NCBI GenBank assembly: GCA_035649895.1
Contig: DASRIS010000054.1
Coordinates: forward strand, 1-22,838
Length of the DNA stretch: 22,838 nt
Source of the DNA: DASSUC01 sp035649895
GTDB taxonomy: Bacteria; Actinomycetota; Actinomycetes; Mycobacteriales; Micromonosporaceae
Direction: 5' to 3'
Positions 1 through 10,709 of the stretch are shown in pieces; the first letter of the stretch is position 1; each line of letters begins with the position of its first letter. The translations under genes were made by a program, and so were the position numbers. The notes below the pieces were generated by a model that saw nothing but the letters and a program-made list of their open reading frames with translations, did not search any database and was not told where the DNA came from.

Positions 1-1006
1 CGCTGTACTTCGTCTTGTACGCGTCGAGGAACTGCGCGGCCTTGCCACCGGTCGCCCGCAGCTGGGCACTGTCCAGGCCGGCGAAGGTCAGGTAACAGCC
101 CTGGCCCTGGGGCAGCTTCTGCAGGTCCGGGTAGCCGGTGAAGCCGTCCGGGGCCATCAGCTTGACCGGGCCGTCGTTGGGCCCGAGCACGGCCACCTTG
201 TCCTTGACCAGCTGGCCGCCGTTGTTGTCGTAGATGCCACCGAGGTAGACGCAGTCGGGGTTGGTGGCCTTGATGGCGGTGAAGAGTGCCGTGTACGTCG
301 GCTGCTTGGCGTCCCACGCCTGCTCGCCGACGATCTGGATGCCCTGCTTCTTCGCCTCGTCCGAGAACGCCTTGGCCACACCCTGGCCGTAGGTCTGGTT
401 GTCGTTGAGGACGAAGCACCGCTTGACCTGCAGGTCCTTCGCGGCGAACTGGGCCGCCGCCGCGCCCTGGTAGTCGTCGGTGGTGATGACGCGCGCGTAG
501 TTGCGCTTGCCGGTCGGGAAGAACTTCTCCGGCTCGCCCGGGTCCCACTTCTTGGTCAGGCCGGGGTTGGTGTTGGCGTGCGACACCATCAGCATCGGGC
601 TGCCCGGGGCCTGGTTAAGGGTGGGCGCCTCGATCTTGGCACAGCCGGAGTTGTACGTGCCCATCACCGCAACCTGGTTGCTGGTGGCGACGTGGTCCTG
701 CGCGTTCTTGGCGCACTGCGCGTCGTCCCAGGCGCCCTTGGCCGCGGTCGAGTCGTCGTACTTCTTCAGCGACACCTTGTGCTTGCCGGCCTTGCCGCCC
801 ACCTGCTCGAGGTAGAGCTGCATCGCGTTCCAGGTGGAGTCCGAGGCGTCCTTGGATGCGCCCTGGAAAGGCAGGTCCACGCCGACGATGACTTCCTTGG
901 CGTCGGAGCCACCGCTACCGCCGCTGCCGGAAGGGTCACCACCGCAGGCGCTCGCCGCCATCGCGACGAGCGCGATCGCGGTGAGTACCTTCGCGCGTCT
1001 GATCAT
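1..1006 (-). CDS. Branched-chain amino-acid (LivK-type) ABC transporter substrate-binding lipoprotein, 3' end outside window
   Basis: Extracytoplasmic ligand-binding protein that would deliver a substrate (probably leucine/isoleucine/valine or a related small molecule) to a Liv-type ABC importer. The ATG at 1006 is preceded by GGGAGA at 1015-1020 with about 8 nt spacing. The first 20 residues are a basic, hydrophobic signal (MIRRAKVLTAIALVAMAASA) followed by Cys21 and a Gly/Ser-rich linker, as in lipoproteins. The lipobox has Ala rather than Leu at -3. The mature part (from EVIVGVDLPFQG) has type I periplasmic-binding-fold features such as the VMGTYNSGC segment, the DDYQGAAAA region and CFVLNDNQTYGQG. 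About 335 codons are visible and the frame is open to base 1, so the C-terminus is missing. Permease and ATPase genes probably lie beyond the window. It is divergent from the PucR-type regulator. The family assignment is secure; the substrate is inferred. Confidence 0.9.
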   Translation of the reverse strand, partial: MIRRAKVLTAIALVAMAASACGGDPSGSGGSGGSDAKEVIVGVDLPFQGASKDASDSTWNAMQLYLEQVGGKAGKHKVSLKKYDDSTAAKGAWDDAQCAKNAQDHVATSNQVAVMGTYNSGCAKIEAPTLNQAPGSPMLMVSHANTNPGLTKKWDPGEPEKFFPTGKRNYARVITTDDYQGAAAAQFAAKDLQVKRCFVLNDNQTYGQGVAKAFSDEAKKQGIQIVGEQAWDAKQPTYTALFTAIKATNPDCVYLGGIYDNNGGQLVKDKVAVLGPNDGPVKLMAPDGFTGYPDLQKLPQGQGCYLTFAGLDSAQLRATGGKAAQFLDAYKTKYS

Positions 1007-1485
1007 CAGTGTTCTCTCCCTACATGGTGTGTGCGACTGGTCGGCGGAACAGCGCGCGGGTGCCCGGGGGATCACTGTCGGGCTGTGGGGTCCGCGTGCG
1101 ACCCTGCTGCCCCGCCCGCTGCCGGGCCGCCGCCTGGCGGCACCCACCAGCGGGCGCGGCACGACCTAGATCGTGGCGCCGACCGTAGGCGGCCGAGCCA
1201 GGCCGTGCGATGGACGATTGACTACGAGCGCGCAGCTACGCTTCAACATCCGACCAAACCAGCTCCGCAAACTCTAGACCTAGTTACTGACCTGCAATGA
1301 AGGCATCACACCGCGGCCATCGGATCACTCGATCGGCGCCGGCTTCACAACCGGATGGCCGCGGGCCGGTAGACACTCGGCCGAGCAGGCATCCATCATC
1401 TGATGATCGAAGCCTCCTGTCCGGCATATGTGCGAAGCCCTTCGAGGGAGTCATACTGCGGCGGTGCGACTGGTGAAGGAGTGCT
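1007..1485. other. 479-bp divergent intergenic region between LivK-type gene and pucR-type gene
   Basis: No gene is supported here. The stretch must hold promoters for both divergent genes. It contains two 13-bp perfect palindromes with a single central T: GCCGCC-T-GGCGGC at 1129-1141 (about 125 bp upstream of the lipoprotein start) and ATCATC-T-GATGAT at 1395-1407 (about 80 bp upstream of the regulator start). The part from about 1200 to 1310 is noticeably less G+C-rich. I cannot place a convincing -35/-10 pair. Confidence 0.6.
1395..1407. promoter_or_regulatory. 13-bp palindrome upstream of pucR-type regulator, possible operator
   Basis: ATCATC and GATGAT are perfect inverted halves around a central T. 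The site is 78 bp upstream of the GTG start of the PucR-like gene, where an autoregulatory operator could sit. The palindrome is visible; the operator role is inference. Confidence 0.3.
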
Positions 1486-2736
1486 GTGCACGCTGACCTT
1501 CAACGGATGGTCGATGACCTCACCGAGCACGTGGGCCTCGACATCCAGCTGACCAACGTACGGCTGGACTCTATCGTGTTCGGTCCGCACCGCGGGGAGA
1601 TCGACTGGGTCCGCCGCGAGAGCCTGCTCCTTCGCCGTACGCCACCGCAGGTCAGGGCGCATCTGGAGCGCGCTGGCGCGTTCGCCTCGGCCGGTCCGGT
1701 GCGGATCCCGGCCGACCCGGCGCTGGGGATGATGAGCCGGGTCGTGGCGCCGGCCCGCTGGCACGGGGTGACCTACGGCTACCTGTGGGTGGTCGACGAC
1801 GCGCACAAGCTGACCAAGGCGCAGCTGACCCGGGTGGTCGACGTCGCCGCCGACGCCGGCCGGCTGCTGCACAGCGCGCAGCGCTCCCGCGAGGTGGCGG
1901 CCAGCCGGCTGGCCGACCTGGTCAGCGCGCCGCTGGAGCTGCGCCAGCGGGCGGCGGCGGAGCTGCTGGACTCCGGCTTGATCAGCCGGACCACCCCGGT
2001 CTCCATCGTGGTGCTGACCCACCATGTCCCGGACGAGCCGCCGGACGGGCTGGTCGCGGCCCTGTGGGACCTGGGCACCGACACCCTTCCCCGGCCGGTC
2101 CTGCGCCTTATCGAGCAGCACCACACCGTGCTGCTGGTGCCGCTGCCCCGCTCCGGTGACCTGGAACCGGCCCGGTCCGCGGCGAGCCGGCTGCGCCGCA
2201 TCTACCTCGGCTCGGCCGTACCCCGGCTGCGTTCCGTGGTGGCCGGCATCAGCGACCCGCAGCCCGAGCTCACCGAGACCGGCACGGCGTACCGCCAGGC
2301 GAAGCTCGCGGCCCGGGTCGCCGACGCAGTGCCCGAGCTGGGCCCGGTCGCCGAGTGGGGCCGCATCGGCGCGTTCCGGGCGCTGGTCAGCATCCCGCCC
2401 GACCAGCTCGGCGGGCTGGCCATGGACCCGTGCGTACGGTCCATCCTGGACGCTGGCGACCCGAGCCTGTTGCAGACGGTCGAGACCTACCTGGACAGCG
2501 GCTGTGACGTGAAGGACACCTCGGCCTTCCTCAACGTCCACCGGGGCACGGTCTACTACCGCCTGCACAAGGTGGAGTCGGTCTCCGGGCTGAACCTGCG
2601 CGACGGGCTGGACCGGCTGACCCTGCACATGAGCATCAAGCTGGGGCGGCTGGCGGGGCTCATCTCCGGCCCCGCGCCGCGCGGGCAGAACGGGTCGTCA
2701 GCGGGCGGGTCGGCGGCGGCCTCCGCCCGGTCCTGA
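1486..2736 (+). CDS. PucR/CdaR-family transcriptional regulator with C-terminal helix-turn-helix
   Basis: DNA-binding regulator of 416 residues. The GTG start at 1486 is supported by GAAGGA at 1475-1480, 5 nt upstream; the nearby GTG at 1481 is out of frame. The C-terminus (about 326-388) has the PucR-type HTH: SLLQTVETYLDSG, then NVHRGTVYYRLHKVE and a leucine-rich tail (LDRLTLHMSIKLGRL). Residues about 5-130 look like a GAF-like sensory region (for example GVTYGYLWVVDD), and 170-300 a GGDEF-like middle domain typical of CdaR/PucR proteins. Members usually activate neighbouring catabolic or transport genes in response to a small molecule. The candidate targets here are the divergent Liv-type importer and the decarboxylase 64 bp downstream. 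The effector cannot be told from sequence. Confidence 0.88.
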   Translation: MHADLQRMVDDLTEHVGLDIQLTNVRLDSIVFGPHRGEIDWVRRESLLLRRTPPQVRAHLERAGAFASAGPVRIPADPALGMMSRVVAPARWHGVTYGYLWVVDDAHKLTKAQLTRVVDVAADAGRLLHSAQRSREVAASRLADLVSAPLELRQRAAAELLDSGLISRTTPVSIVVLTHHVPDEPPDGLVAALWDLGTDTLPRPVLRLIEQHHTVLLVPLPRSGDLEPARSAASRLRRIYLGSAVPRLRSVVAGISDPQPELTETGTAYRQAKLAARVADAVPELGPVAEWGRIGAFRALVSIPPDQLGGLAMDPCVRSILDAGDPSLLQTVETYLDSGCDVKDTSAFLNVHRGTVYYRLHKVESVSGLNLRDGLDRLTLHMSIKLGRLAGLISGPAPRGQNGSSAGGSAAASARS

Positions 2737-2786
2737 CCAGGCACCCGGTGCCGGGCGCGGGTGCCCGCACCGCACGCCACCGGGCG

Positions 2787-2792
2787 TACGCT
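2787..2792 (+). promoter_or_regulatory. Putative -10 (TACGCT) for a leaderless decarboxylase mRNA
   Basis: TACGCT ends 8 nt before the ATG at 2801 and no Shine-Dalgarno is present, so transcription could begin at or next to the start codon. No clear -35 is seen. It is one of six such arrangements in the window. Confidence 0.4.
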
Positions 2793-2800
2793 CGACCGAC

Positions 2801-4264
2801 ATGGACGACCAGCGCCCGGCCCACATGACCCCCGAGGAGTTCCGGCGGTACGGCCACCGGCTGGTCGACTGGGTCGCCGACTACTGGTCCACAGTGGAGC
2901 GCTACCCGGTGCTCCCCGCCGTCGCCCCCGGCTCCGTGGCCGCGGCCCTGCCCGCCTCGCCGCCGGAGACCGGCGAGCCCTTCGACGCCGTCCTCGCCGA
3001 CCTCGACCGTCTCGTGGTGCCGGCGCTCACGCACTGGCAGCACCCCGGCTTCTTCGGCTACTTCCCGGCCAACACCTCCGGCCCCAGCGTGCTGGGCGAC
3101 CTCGCCTGCGCCGGGCTGGGCGTGCAGGGCATGCTCTGGTCCACCGGCCCGGCGTGCACCGAGGTGGAGACCGTGCTGCTGGACTGGCTGGCCGAGCTGC
3201 TGGACCTGCCCGCGCGGTTCCGCTCGAGCGGGCCGGGCGGCGGGGTGATCCAGGACTCGGCGTCGTCGGCGACGCTGGTGGCCACGCTCGTCGCGCTGCA
3301 CCGCGCCAGCGGCGCCTGGCGGGACCGGGGCATCGACCGCCGGTTCACCGTCTACACCTCCGTCCACGGCCACTCCTCCATCGAGAAGGCGGCCCGCATC
3401 GCCGGGCTGGGACGCGACTGCCTGCGCATGGTCGCCGTCGACGAGCACACGCAGGCGATGCGGCCGGACGCGCTGCGGGCCGCCCTCGCCGCCGACCGCG
3501 CCGCCGGGGCCACTCCCGCCCTGGTCGTGGCCACGATCGGCACCACGTCCACCACCGCGGTCGACCCGCTGCCCGCGATCGGCCAGGTCACCACCGAGTA
3601 CGGGGTATGGCTGCACGTCGACGCGGCGTACGCGGGCGCCGCCGCGGTCTGCCCGGAGCTGCGCTGGTCGCACGAGGGGCTGGAGCACGCCGACTCGTAC
3701 TGTTTCGACCCGCACAAGTGGCTGCTCACTGGCTTCGACTGCGACGCGTTCTGGGTGGCCGACCGGTCCGAGCTGGTCGAGGCGCTGACCGTGCTGCCGG
3801 AGTACCTGCGCAACGCGGCCACCGAGGCCGGCGCGGTCATCGACTACCGGGACTGGCAGGTGCCGCTGGGCCGGCGGTTCCGCGCCCTGAAGCTGTGGTT
3901 CGTGCTGCGCTGGTACGGCGCCCAGGGCCTGCGCGCGCACATCCGGCACGGGGTGGGCCTGGCCCAGGAGCTGGCCGGCTGGGTGGCCGCCGACGACCGG
4001 TTCGAGGTCGTCGCGCCGCACCCGTTCTCGCTGGTCTGCTTCCGGCTGCGGGACGCGGCGGCGGGCGGCCCGGAGCAGGCCGACGCGGCCAACGCCGCGG
4101 TGCTCGGCATGGTCAACGCGGCCGGGGAGTGCTACCTGACGCACACCAGGGTCGGCGGTCGCTACGCGCTGCGCATCGCGATCGGCGCGCCGGGCACGCA
4201 GCGGCACCACGTGGCTGCGGCCTGGCGCCAGGTGACCGCGGCCGCCGCAGCCGTGCTGGGCTGA
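2801..4264 (+). CDS. Aromatic-L-amino-acid-type PLP-dependent decarboxylase (group II)
   Basis: PLP enzyme of 487 residues that should remove the carboxyl group of an amino acid, probably aromatic (Trp, Tyr, Dopa, Phe), giving an amine. Diagnostic residues are Lys306 in DPHKWLL (PLP Schiff base), His190 in VHGHSS (ring-stacking His), Asp274 in HVDAAYAG (pyridine-nitrogen Asp) and Thr249 in ATIGTTSTTA. The N-terminal HWQHPGFFGYFP segment (78-89) is the substrate-site signature of the DDC family. Length matches the bacterial and animal enzymes (470-490). The start has no Shine-Dalgarno but sits 8 nt after a TACGCT hexamer. It follows the PucR-type gene by 64 bp on the same strand and converges on the importer cassette with only 4 bp between stop codons. 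Exact substrate unknown. Confidence 0.93.
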   Translation: MDDQRPAHMTPEEFRRYGHRLVDWVADYWSTVERYPVLPAVAPGSVAAALPASPPETGEPFDAVLADLDRLVVPALTHWQHPGFFGYFPANTSGPSVLGDLACAGLGVQGMLWSTGPACTEVETVLLDWLAELLDLPARFRSSGPGGGVIQDSASSATLVATLVALHRASGAWRDRGIDRRFTVYTSVHGHSSIEKAARIAGLGRDCLRMVAVDEHTQAMRPDALRAALAADRAAGATPALVVATIGTTSTTAVDPLPAIGQVTTEYGVWLHVDAAYAGAAAVCPELRWSHEGLEHADSYCFDPHKWLLTGFDCDAFWVADRSELVEALTVLPEYLRNAATEAGAVIDYRDWQVPLGRRFRALKLWFVLRWYGAQGLRAHIRHGVGLAQELAGWVAADDRFEVVAPHPFSLVCFRLRDAAAGGPEQADAANAAVLGMVNAAGECYLTHTRVGGRYALRIAIGAPGTQRHHVAAAWRQVTAAAAAVLG

Positions 4265-4268
4265 CCGC

Positions 4269-5127
4269 TCAGCGGGTCGGCTCGGCCACTCCCCAGCGCA
4301 CCCGCACCGCCCGGTCCGCCGCCCCGAACAGGGCGTCGACCGCGATGCCCAGGACCAGGATGACGATCATCGTGGCGACCAGCCCGACCGAGTCGTTGAG
4401 CTGGCGGAACTGGTCCAGCTGGGTGCCCAGCGCCGGCCGGAAGGCGATGATGACCAGCAGCTCACCGGCCATCAGGCTGCGCCACGCGAAGGCCCAGCCC
4501 TGCTTGAGCCCGGCCACGATCGCCGGCAGCGACGCCGGGGCGACCACGTGCCGGTAGAGCACGAGCCCGCGGGCGCCCATGTTGCGCCCGGCCCGCAGCA
4601 GCAGCGGCGGTACGTAGTCCACGCCGGCCAGCACGCCGTTGGCGATCGAGGGCGCCGCGCCGAGCACGACCACGAACATGATCGCGCTCTCGGTCAGCTG
4701 GAACAGCATGATGGCGAGCGGGAACCAGGCGATCGACGGCATCGTCTGCAGCGCGGTGATCATGGAGCCGATGCCCGCCCGCAGCACCCGGCTGCGGGCC
4801 ACCGCGATGCCGAGCGTGAAGCCGATCAGGATCGCCAGCGCGAACCCGGACACCGCCCGCCGCGCCGTGGTGGCCAGGGCCGACCACAGCTGGCCGTCGC
4901 CGGCCATGCGCAGCAGCTCCGTGCCGACGGTGAGCGGGTCGGGCAGCACCCACGGCGGGCGCCACTGAAGCCAGTAGACGACCTGCCAGATCGCCACGGC
5001 CAGCGCCAGCGCCACGAGCTTCGGCCAGGTGCCGGCCCACAGCCGGGCGCCCGCCGAGCGGCGGCCGGCCTTCCCAGCCAGCTCCAGCCGGTCCAGGCCG
5101 GTGAGGGTGGTGGCTCCGGTCGAGGTG

Positions 5128-5138
<11 letters not shown>
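4269..5138 (-). CDS. SsuC/TauC-type ABC transporter permease
   Basis: Inner-membrane permease of 289 residues, last gene of a three-gene import cassette. It has about six hydrophobic segments, near 41-58, 96-114, 126-147, 151-171, about 200-232 and 251-271. A binding-protein-dependent transport signature (EAA-like loop, roughly RAGRNMGARGLVLYRHVVAP, 182-201) contacts the ATPase. The ATG at 5138 lies inside the ATPase gene's 3' end (11-bp overlap), so translation is probably coupled. The family handles sulfonates, taurine, nitrate or thiamine precursors. No sulfonate monooxygenase, nitrate reductase or thiamin gene is visible nearby, so the cargo is open. Confidence 0.92.
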
Positions 5139-5921
<783 letters not shown>

Positions 5922-5925
<4 letters not shown>

Positions 5926-6986
5926 GTCCTCACCTCCGGGGATCCTTGCTCGGCAAGCACCTCGTTGAGCAGCGACAGGTCGTAGAGGCCGGCCAGGTCC
6001 ACCGGCTCGAGCAGGCCGACCTCCTCGGCGTGCCGGGCGCCTTCCCGCAGCGAGGCGGCGAGCGGGTCGTCCAGGAACTCCAGCGTCCGCCAGGCCTGCG
6101 CGACCAGGGCGGCGTCCAGCGGCTTGCCGGTCAGCCGGCCGATGCCGGCGGAGACGAGCTGCTGGGCCTGGGCCGGGTTGTCCCGGATCAGCTTGTTGGC
6201 CGCCACCGACCCGGCGACGAGCCGCTTGACCACGCCCCGGTGCCGGCTCAGGAAGGTCTGGCTGACCGCGAGGTGGGTCACCACGAACCTGCCGCCCGGC
6301 CACAGGTCGCGCTCGTCGACCAGCACCTTGCCGCCGGCCGCGACCAGCCGCGACAGCGTCGGCTCGGGCACCCAGGCGCCGTCGATGGCGTTGTTCTTGA
6401 AAGCCTCGACGGTGACCGCGTTGTCCTGCGGGACGACCTGCACGTCGCCACCGCCCTCCTTGGTCGTGGTGAGCCCCTGCCGCCGCAGCCAGTGGCGCAG
6501 CGCGACGTCCTGCGTGTTGCCCAGCTGCGGGGTGGCGATCTTCTTGCCCCGCACGTCCTGCGGCGTGGTGATGGACGGCTTGACCACGAACGCCGCGCCG
6601 CCGGAGGCGGCCCCGGCAACGATCCTGATGGCCTTGCCACGGGAGCGCGCCCACGCGTTGATCGCCGGGTTCGGCCCGAGGTACGCCGCGTCGATCGCCC
6701 CGGAGAACAGCGCCTCGACCGCCTCCGGGCCGGCGTTGAACGTCCTGATCTCGATCTTGACGTTCGGACCCAGCTGCTCGGCCAGGATGCCCCGCTCCAT
6801 GCCGACGATCGGGGTGGCGTGGGTCAGGTTCGGGAAGTGGCCGAGCCGCAAGGTGACCGGGCCGCCCTCGGCAGCCGCGTCGCCGCCGCACCCGGCGAGA
6901 CCGGCCAGGCCCGCGCCCGCCAGCAGCGCACCCAGCGCCAGCGCTGCCGCCGGGCGGGACCGCCTCGGCATTCCCTCCGTGCCCAT
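5922..6986 (-). CDS. SsuA-type (aliphatic sulfonate/nitrate/taurine family) substrate-binding lipoprotein
   Basis: First gene of the import cassette, 354 residues from the ATG at 6986. The N-terminus is a signal peptide (PRRSRPAAALALGALLAG) with lipobox LAGC and modified Cys33, so a membrane-anchored lipoprotein is predicted. The mature domain has SsuA/NMT1-like type II binding-protein features: LRLGHFPNLTHATPIVG, EALFSGAIDAAYLGPNPAI, GKKIATPQLGNTQDVAL, and AVTVEAFKNNAIDGAWVPEP. Start choice is uncertain among ATGs at 7001, 6986 and 6971. AGGA lies just before 6986 and GGAGG very close before 6971. A TACTAT hexamer at 7000-7005 would make 7001 part of the promoter. The stop overlaps the ATPase start (ATGA). 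Ligand undetermined. Confidence 0.92.
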
Positions 6987-6999
6987 CTTTCCTACCGAC

Positions 7000-7005
7000 A
7001 TAGTA
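7000..7005 (-). promoter_or_regulatory. Putative -10 (TACTAT) for the SsuABC-type cassette
   Basis: On the minus strand TACTAT lies 13 nt upstream of the ATG at 6986. This would put the transcription start near 6993 and give a leader of only a few nucleotides. A TTGACC at 7031-7036 is 25 nt away, too far to be a normal -35. Confidence 0.35.
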
Positions 7006-7071
7006 GGAGAATGACCGCCCGGCCGCTGCCGGTCAACCGTGGGTTCAGATGCTGGGAACGAGCCCTGCGAC

Positions 7072-7946
7072 CTACTGGCCGACGCGGCGCAGCAGCCCCT
7101 CCTGGACCGCGGTGGCCACGTGCCGCCCGCCGGCCGTGAACAGCCGCCCGGTGGCCAGCCCCCGGGCCCCCGAGGCGGACGGGCTCCAGCAGTCGTAGAG
7201 CAGCCACTCGTCGGCACGGAACGGGCGGTGGAACCACAGCGCATGGTCCAGGCTCGCGCCCACCACGCCACCGGGCCCCCAGACCTCGCCGTGCACCGAC
7301 AGCACCGAGTCGAGCAGGGTCAGGTCGGAGGCGTACGCCAGGGCGCACGCGTGCAGCAGCGGGTCGTCGGGGAGCTTGCCGTCGACGCGGATCCACGCCC
7401 GCTGGTACGGGTCGGCCGGCCGGTCGCCGGGGCGTACCCAGCCGGGCTCGCCGACGTAGCGCACGTCGATCGGGCGCGGGATCGCCGCCCAGATGCCGGC
7501 GCGTTCCGGGTAGCGCGACAGCCGGTGCGCCATGGTCGGCAGCTCGTCCGGTGGCGGCACGTCAACCGGGGCCGGCGCGTGGTGGTCGAGCCCGGCCTCG
7601 GTCCGGTGGAACGACGCGGACATGAAGAAGATCGCCTGCCCGTGCTGGGACGCCACGCTGCGCCGCACCGAGAACGAGCGGCCGTCCCGCACGTTCTCCA
7701 CCTGGTACGTGATCGGCTCGTGCGGGTCACCGGGGCGCACGAAGTAGCCGTGCAGCGAGTGCACCGAGCGGGCCGGGTCGACCGTGCGACCCGCCGCCAC
7801 CAGCGCCTGGCCGGCCACCTGGCCGCCGTACACCCGCTGCGGGCCCACCGGCGGGCTGACACCGCGGAAGGCCCGCTCCCCCAGCGGGGTCAGGTCGAGC
7901 ACCTCGAGCAGCTGGTCGACCGCTGCCTGGCCGACGAGCTGGCCCG

Positions 7947-7950
<4 letters not shown>
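7072..7950 (-). CDS. tesB: Acyl-CoA thioesterase II (TesB family)
   Basis: Cytoplasmic enzyme of 292 residues that hydrolyses acyl-CoA to free acid and CoA. It has the TesB double hot-dog layout. The N-terminal half contains RVYGGQVAGQAL (39-50) and HSLHGYFVRPG (64-74). The C-terminal half contains ALAYASDLTLLDS (203-215, catalytic-type Asp209), ASLDHALWFHRPF (232-244, Ser233 at the Thr/Ser position) and ATAVQEGLLR (279-288, Gln283). The GTG start at 7950 overlaps the pyruvate kinase stop (GTGA), so it is translated as the second gene of a pyk-tesB transcript. Length and motifs are normal. Confidence 0.95.
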
Positions 7951-9359
<1,409 letters not shown>

Positions 9360-9366
9360 GCCCCTG

Positions 9367-9372
9367 AGGCTA
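9367..9372 (-). promoter_or_regulatory. Putative -10 (TAGCCT) for leaderless pyk mRNA
   Basis: TAGCCT on the minus strand ends 7 nt before the pyk GTG at 9359. A transcript starting at the G of GTG would be leaderless. No clear -35. Confidence 0.45.
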
Positions 9373-9504
9373 GTACGTCAGGTACGGCCCCCCGCCCGGC
9401 CCGGCGCGCGGGGGCTCCCCCGTCCGGGAGCGGCCGACGCCTCAGGCGCATGAACGCCGGGCAGGACCGGCCGCTCGGAGGTGTCGGCCGGAGAGGAGAC
9501 GGCG

Positions 9505-9510
9505 TACGGT
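9505..9510 (+). promoter_or_regulatory. Putative -10 (TACGGT) for leaderless start at GTG 9518
   Basis: TACGGT, then 7 nt, then GTG at 9518-9520, in frame with the small membrane protein. This is the same geometry as at pyk and the split-barrel gene. Confidence 0.3.
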
Positions 9511-9811
9511 GCAAGCCGTGGCACCGCGGGGCCGGACGGTGGACCTCGCGTACCCGGTGATCGTGGTTGGGTACGCGGTCCTCGCCGTGTCGGTGATCGC
9601 TCCGGTCGCAGCTGGGCTCGGCGTGGTCGCCGCCCGCCTCGCTGGACCAGAGGGGATGTTCGCCGTCGCCTTCGGCACGACCGCTGTGGTCGGCCTGTTC
9701 AGTGGGTTCCTTGCCACGCCCGCCCTGCGCCGGCGGGTTGGTCGACCCGGCCCGCCGGTCACGCCGGTGGCTCGCGGCCCGGCTGGCCACGGCGGTCCAG
9801 GCGGGCCTTGA
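9509..9811 (+). CDS. Small two-helix membrane protein, function unknown
   Basis: Predicted protein of 100 residues, divergent from pyk. Two hydrophobic helices (about 14-43 and 49-72) are followed by an Arg/Pro/Gly-rich basic tail (RRRVGRPGPP), which suggests a small inner-membrane protein with a cytoplasmic tail. Two in-frame GTG starts are possible. The one at 9509 has AGGAG at 9494-9498, 10 nt upstream. The one at 9518 is exactly 7 nt after TACGGT (9505-9510), fitting a leaderless start and giving 97 residues. The 3' end overlaps the convergent gene at 9759 by 53 bp. I recognise no family, and a chance open frame in high-GC DNA remains possible. Confidence 0.5.
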   Translation: MQAVAPRGRTVDLAYPVIVVGYAVLAVSVIAPVAAGLGVVAARLAGPEGMFAVAFGTTAVVGLFSGFLATPALRRRVGRPGPPVTPVARGPAGHGGPGGP

Positions 9812-10709
9812 GCGCCTGCCCGGCCAGGCCAAGCCCGGTGCCCCCGAGCGCGGTACCGACTGCCGCCCCAGCGATGACCATGGCCTGCTTGACGGTGAGG
9901 TCCGGCGCATAGTGCCGCAGCGCGAGGAAGATCAGCGTGTACAGCACCGAGAGCACCGCGGCGCCGGCGAGGCTGACCGCGGTCCACACGGAAGCTTTCA
10001 CCAGGCCCCACAGCACCTGATGCCATCCGTACGAGATGTACCGCTTAAGCACGTTTTCGCCGCTGGTCGCGCGGGTCGTGTGACGGTCGGTCAGGTCGCG
10101 GTCGTCCGCCGGTCCCTGCTCCTGGCGTAGTACGGGAACGGGACCGTCGTCACCGGCCACCGCCTTCTTCGTGGTCGCTGCGGTGCGCCAGGGACCGCCG
10201 GCGGAGGCCGCGCCAGCGGAGCCGGGACGCCGCCGCGCCCGTCGACGAGCCAGGACGTCGCAGAGGGCCTGGTCGACCGCCAGGCGGGCAGCTGGCTCGA
10301 GGCGGTCGGGGTCCGCCGGCGGCCACGAGGCGCAGGCCCGGAAGATCGCCTCTCGTACCGGGACAGGCCCGCCCCGGCGCAGGTGCTCCCGTTCGCCCGG
10401 GTCGAGGGCGGAGAGCAGTGCCTGCCGCCGCAGATAGTCGTCGATGAGCCTGGGGATGAGCCCGTCACACAGCTGGACGACAAGGGGGACAAGCTCGAGG
10501 CCGGCCGCGCGGGTCTCCGCGTCCAGCATCGAGCTCTTACCGAGGGCGAGGAAGACCTGCTGTCCTTCGGTGAGCCACTGCACGGGGATGTGCACCCGCC
10601 CGAAGAGGAGAGCCGAGGCGAGTCCGCGCCGGTGCTTCGTCCCAAGGCTCCGAAGACTGTTCCGGACCAAGAGCTCCTTGGTCCAGGGCTGCTGCACATC
10701 GGTGTTCAT
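9759..10709 (-). CDS. Unrecognised protein with C-terminal membrane anchor
   Basis: Protein of 316 residues with no family I can name. Residues 1-160 are a helical, mostly soluble region (for example LLVRNSLRSLGTKHRRGLASALLFG, shown here only as its segments LLVRNSLRSL and RRGLASALLFG; later LELVPLVVQLCDGLIPRLIDD). About 155-215 is a basic, then polar, low-complexity linker. The C-terminus has two hydrophobic segments (about 237-264 and 275-300) ending in a basic tail (KARLDRRGQP). The likely topology is a cytoplasmic N-terminal domain on a two-helix hairpin. The ATG at 10709 has no good Shine-Dalgarno. It is divergent from the XRE-type gene across a 178-bp AT-richer spacer with small palindromes, so co-regulation by that protein is plausible. 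The coding call is strong; function unknown. Confidence 0.75.
   Translation of the reverse strand: MNTDVQQPWTKELLVRNSLRSLGTKHRRGLASALLFGRVHIPVQWLTEGQQVFLALGKSSMLDAETRAAGLELVPLVVQLCDGLIPRLIDDYLRRQALLSALDPGEREHLRRGGPVPVREAIFRACASWPPADPDRLEPAARLAVDQALCDVLARRRARRRPGSAGAASAGGPWRTAATTKKAVAGDDGPVPVLRQEQGPADDRDLTDRHTTRATSGENVLKRYISYGWHQVLWGLVKASVWTAVSLAGAAVLSVLYTLIFLALRHYAPDLTVKQAMVIAGAAVGTALGGTGLGLAGQALKARLDRRGQPGREPPA

Noticed and set aside
1396..2628. 410-residue frame antisense to the PucR-type regulator
   Set aside because: It lacks domain structure and is rich in Arg/Gly/Gln. It is a shadow of the real gene in high-GC DNA.
2660..4210. 516-residue antisense frame and 598-residue same-strand frame over the decarboxylase
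   Set aside because: The decarboxylase frame has all PLP motifs; the others are Arg/Ala/Gly-rich shadows.
5926..6891. Long N-terminal extension of the ATPase frame (587 residues in total)
   Set aside because: It lies over the binding-protein gene in another frame. The ATPase has a strong Shine-Dalgarno and ATGA coupling at 5925.
6987..7271. Extension of the SsuA-type frame to 7271
   Set aside because: It overlaps the thioesterase coding region. The signal peptide and TACTAT hexamer place the start near 6986 or 6971.
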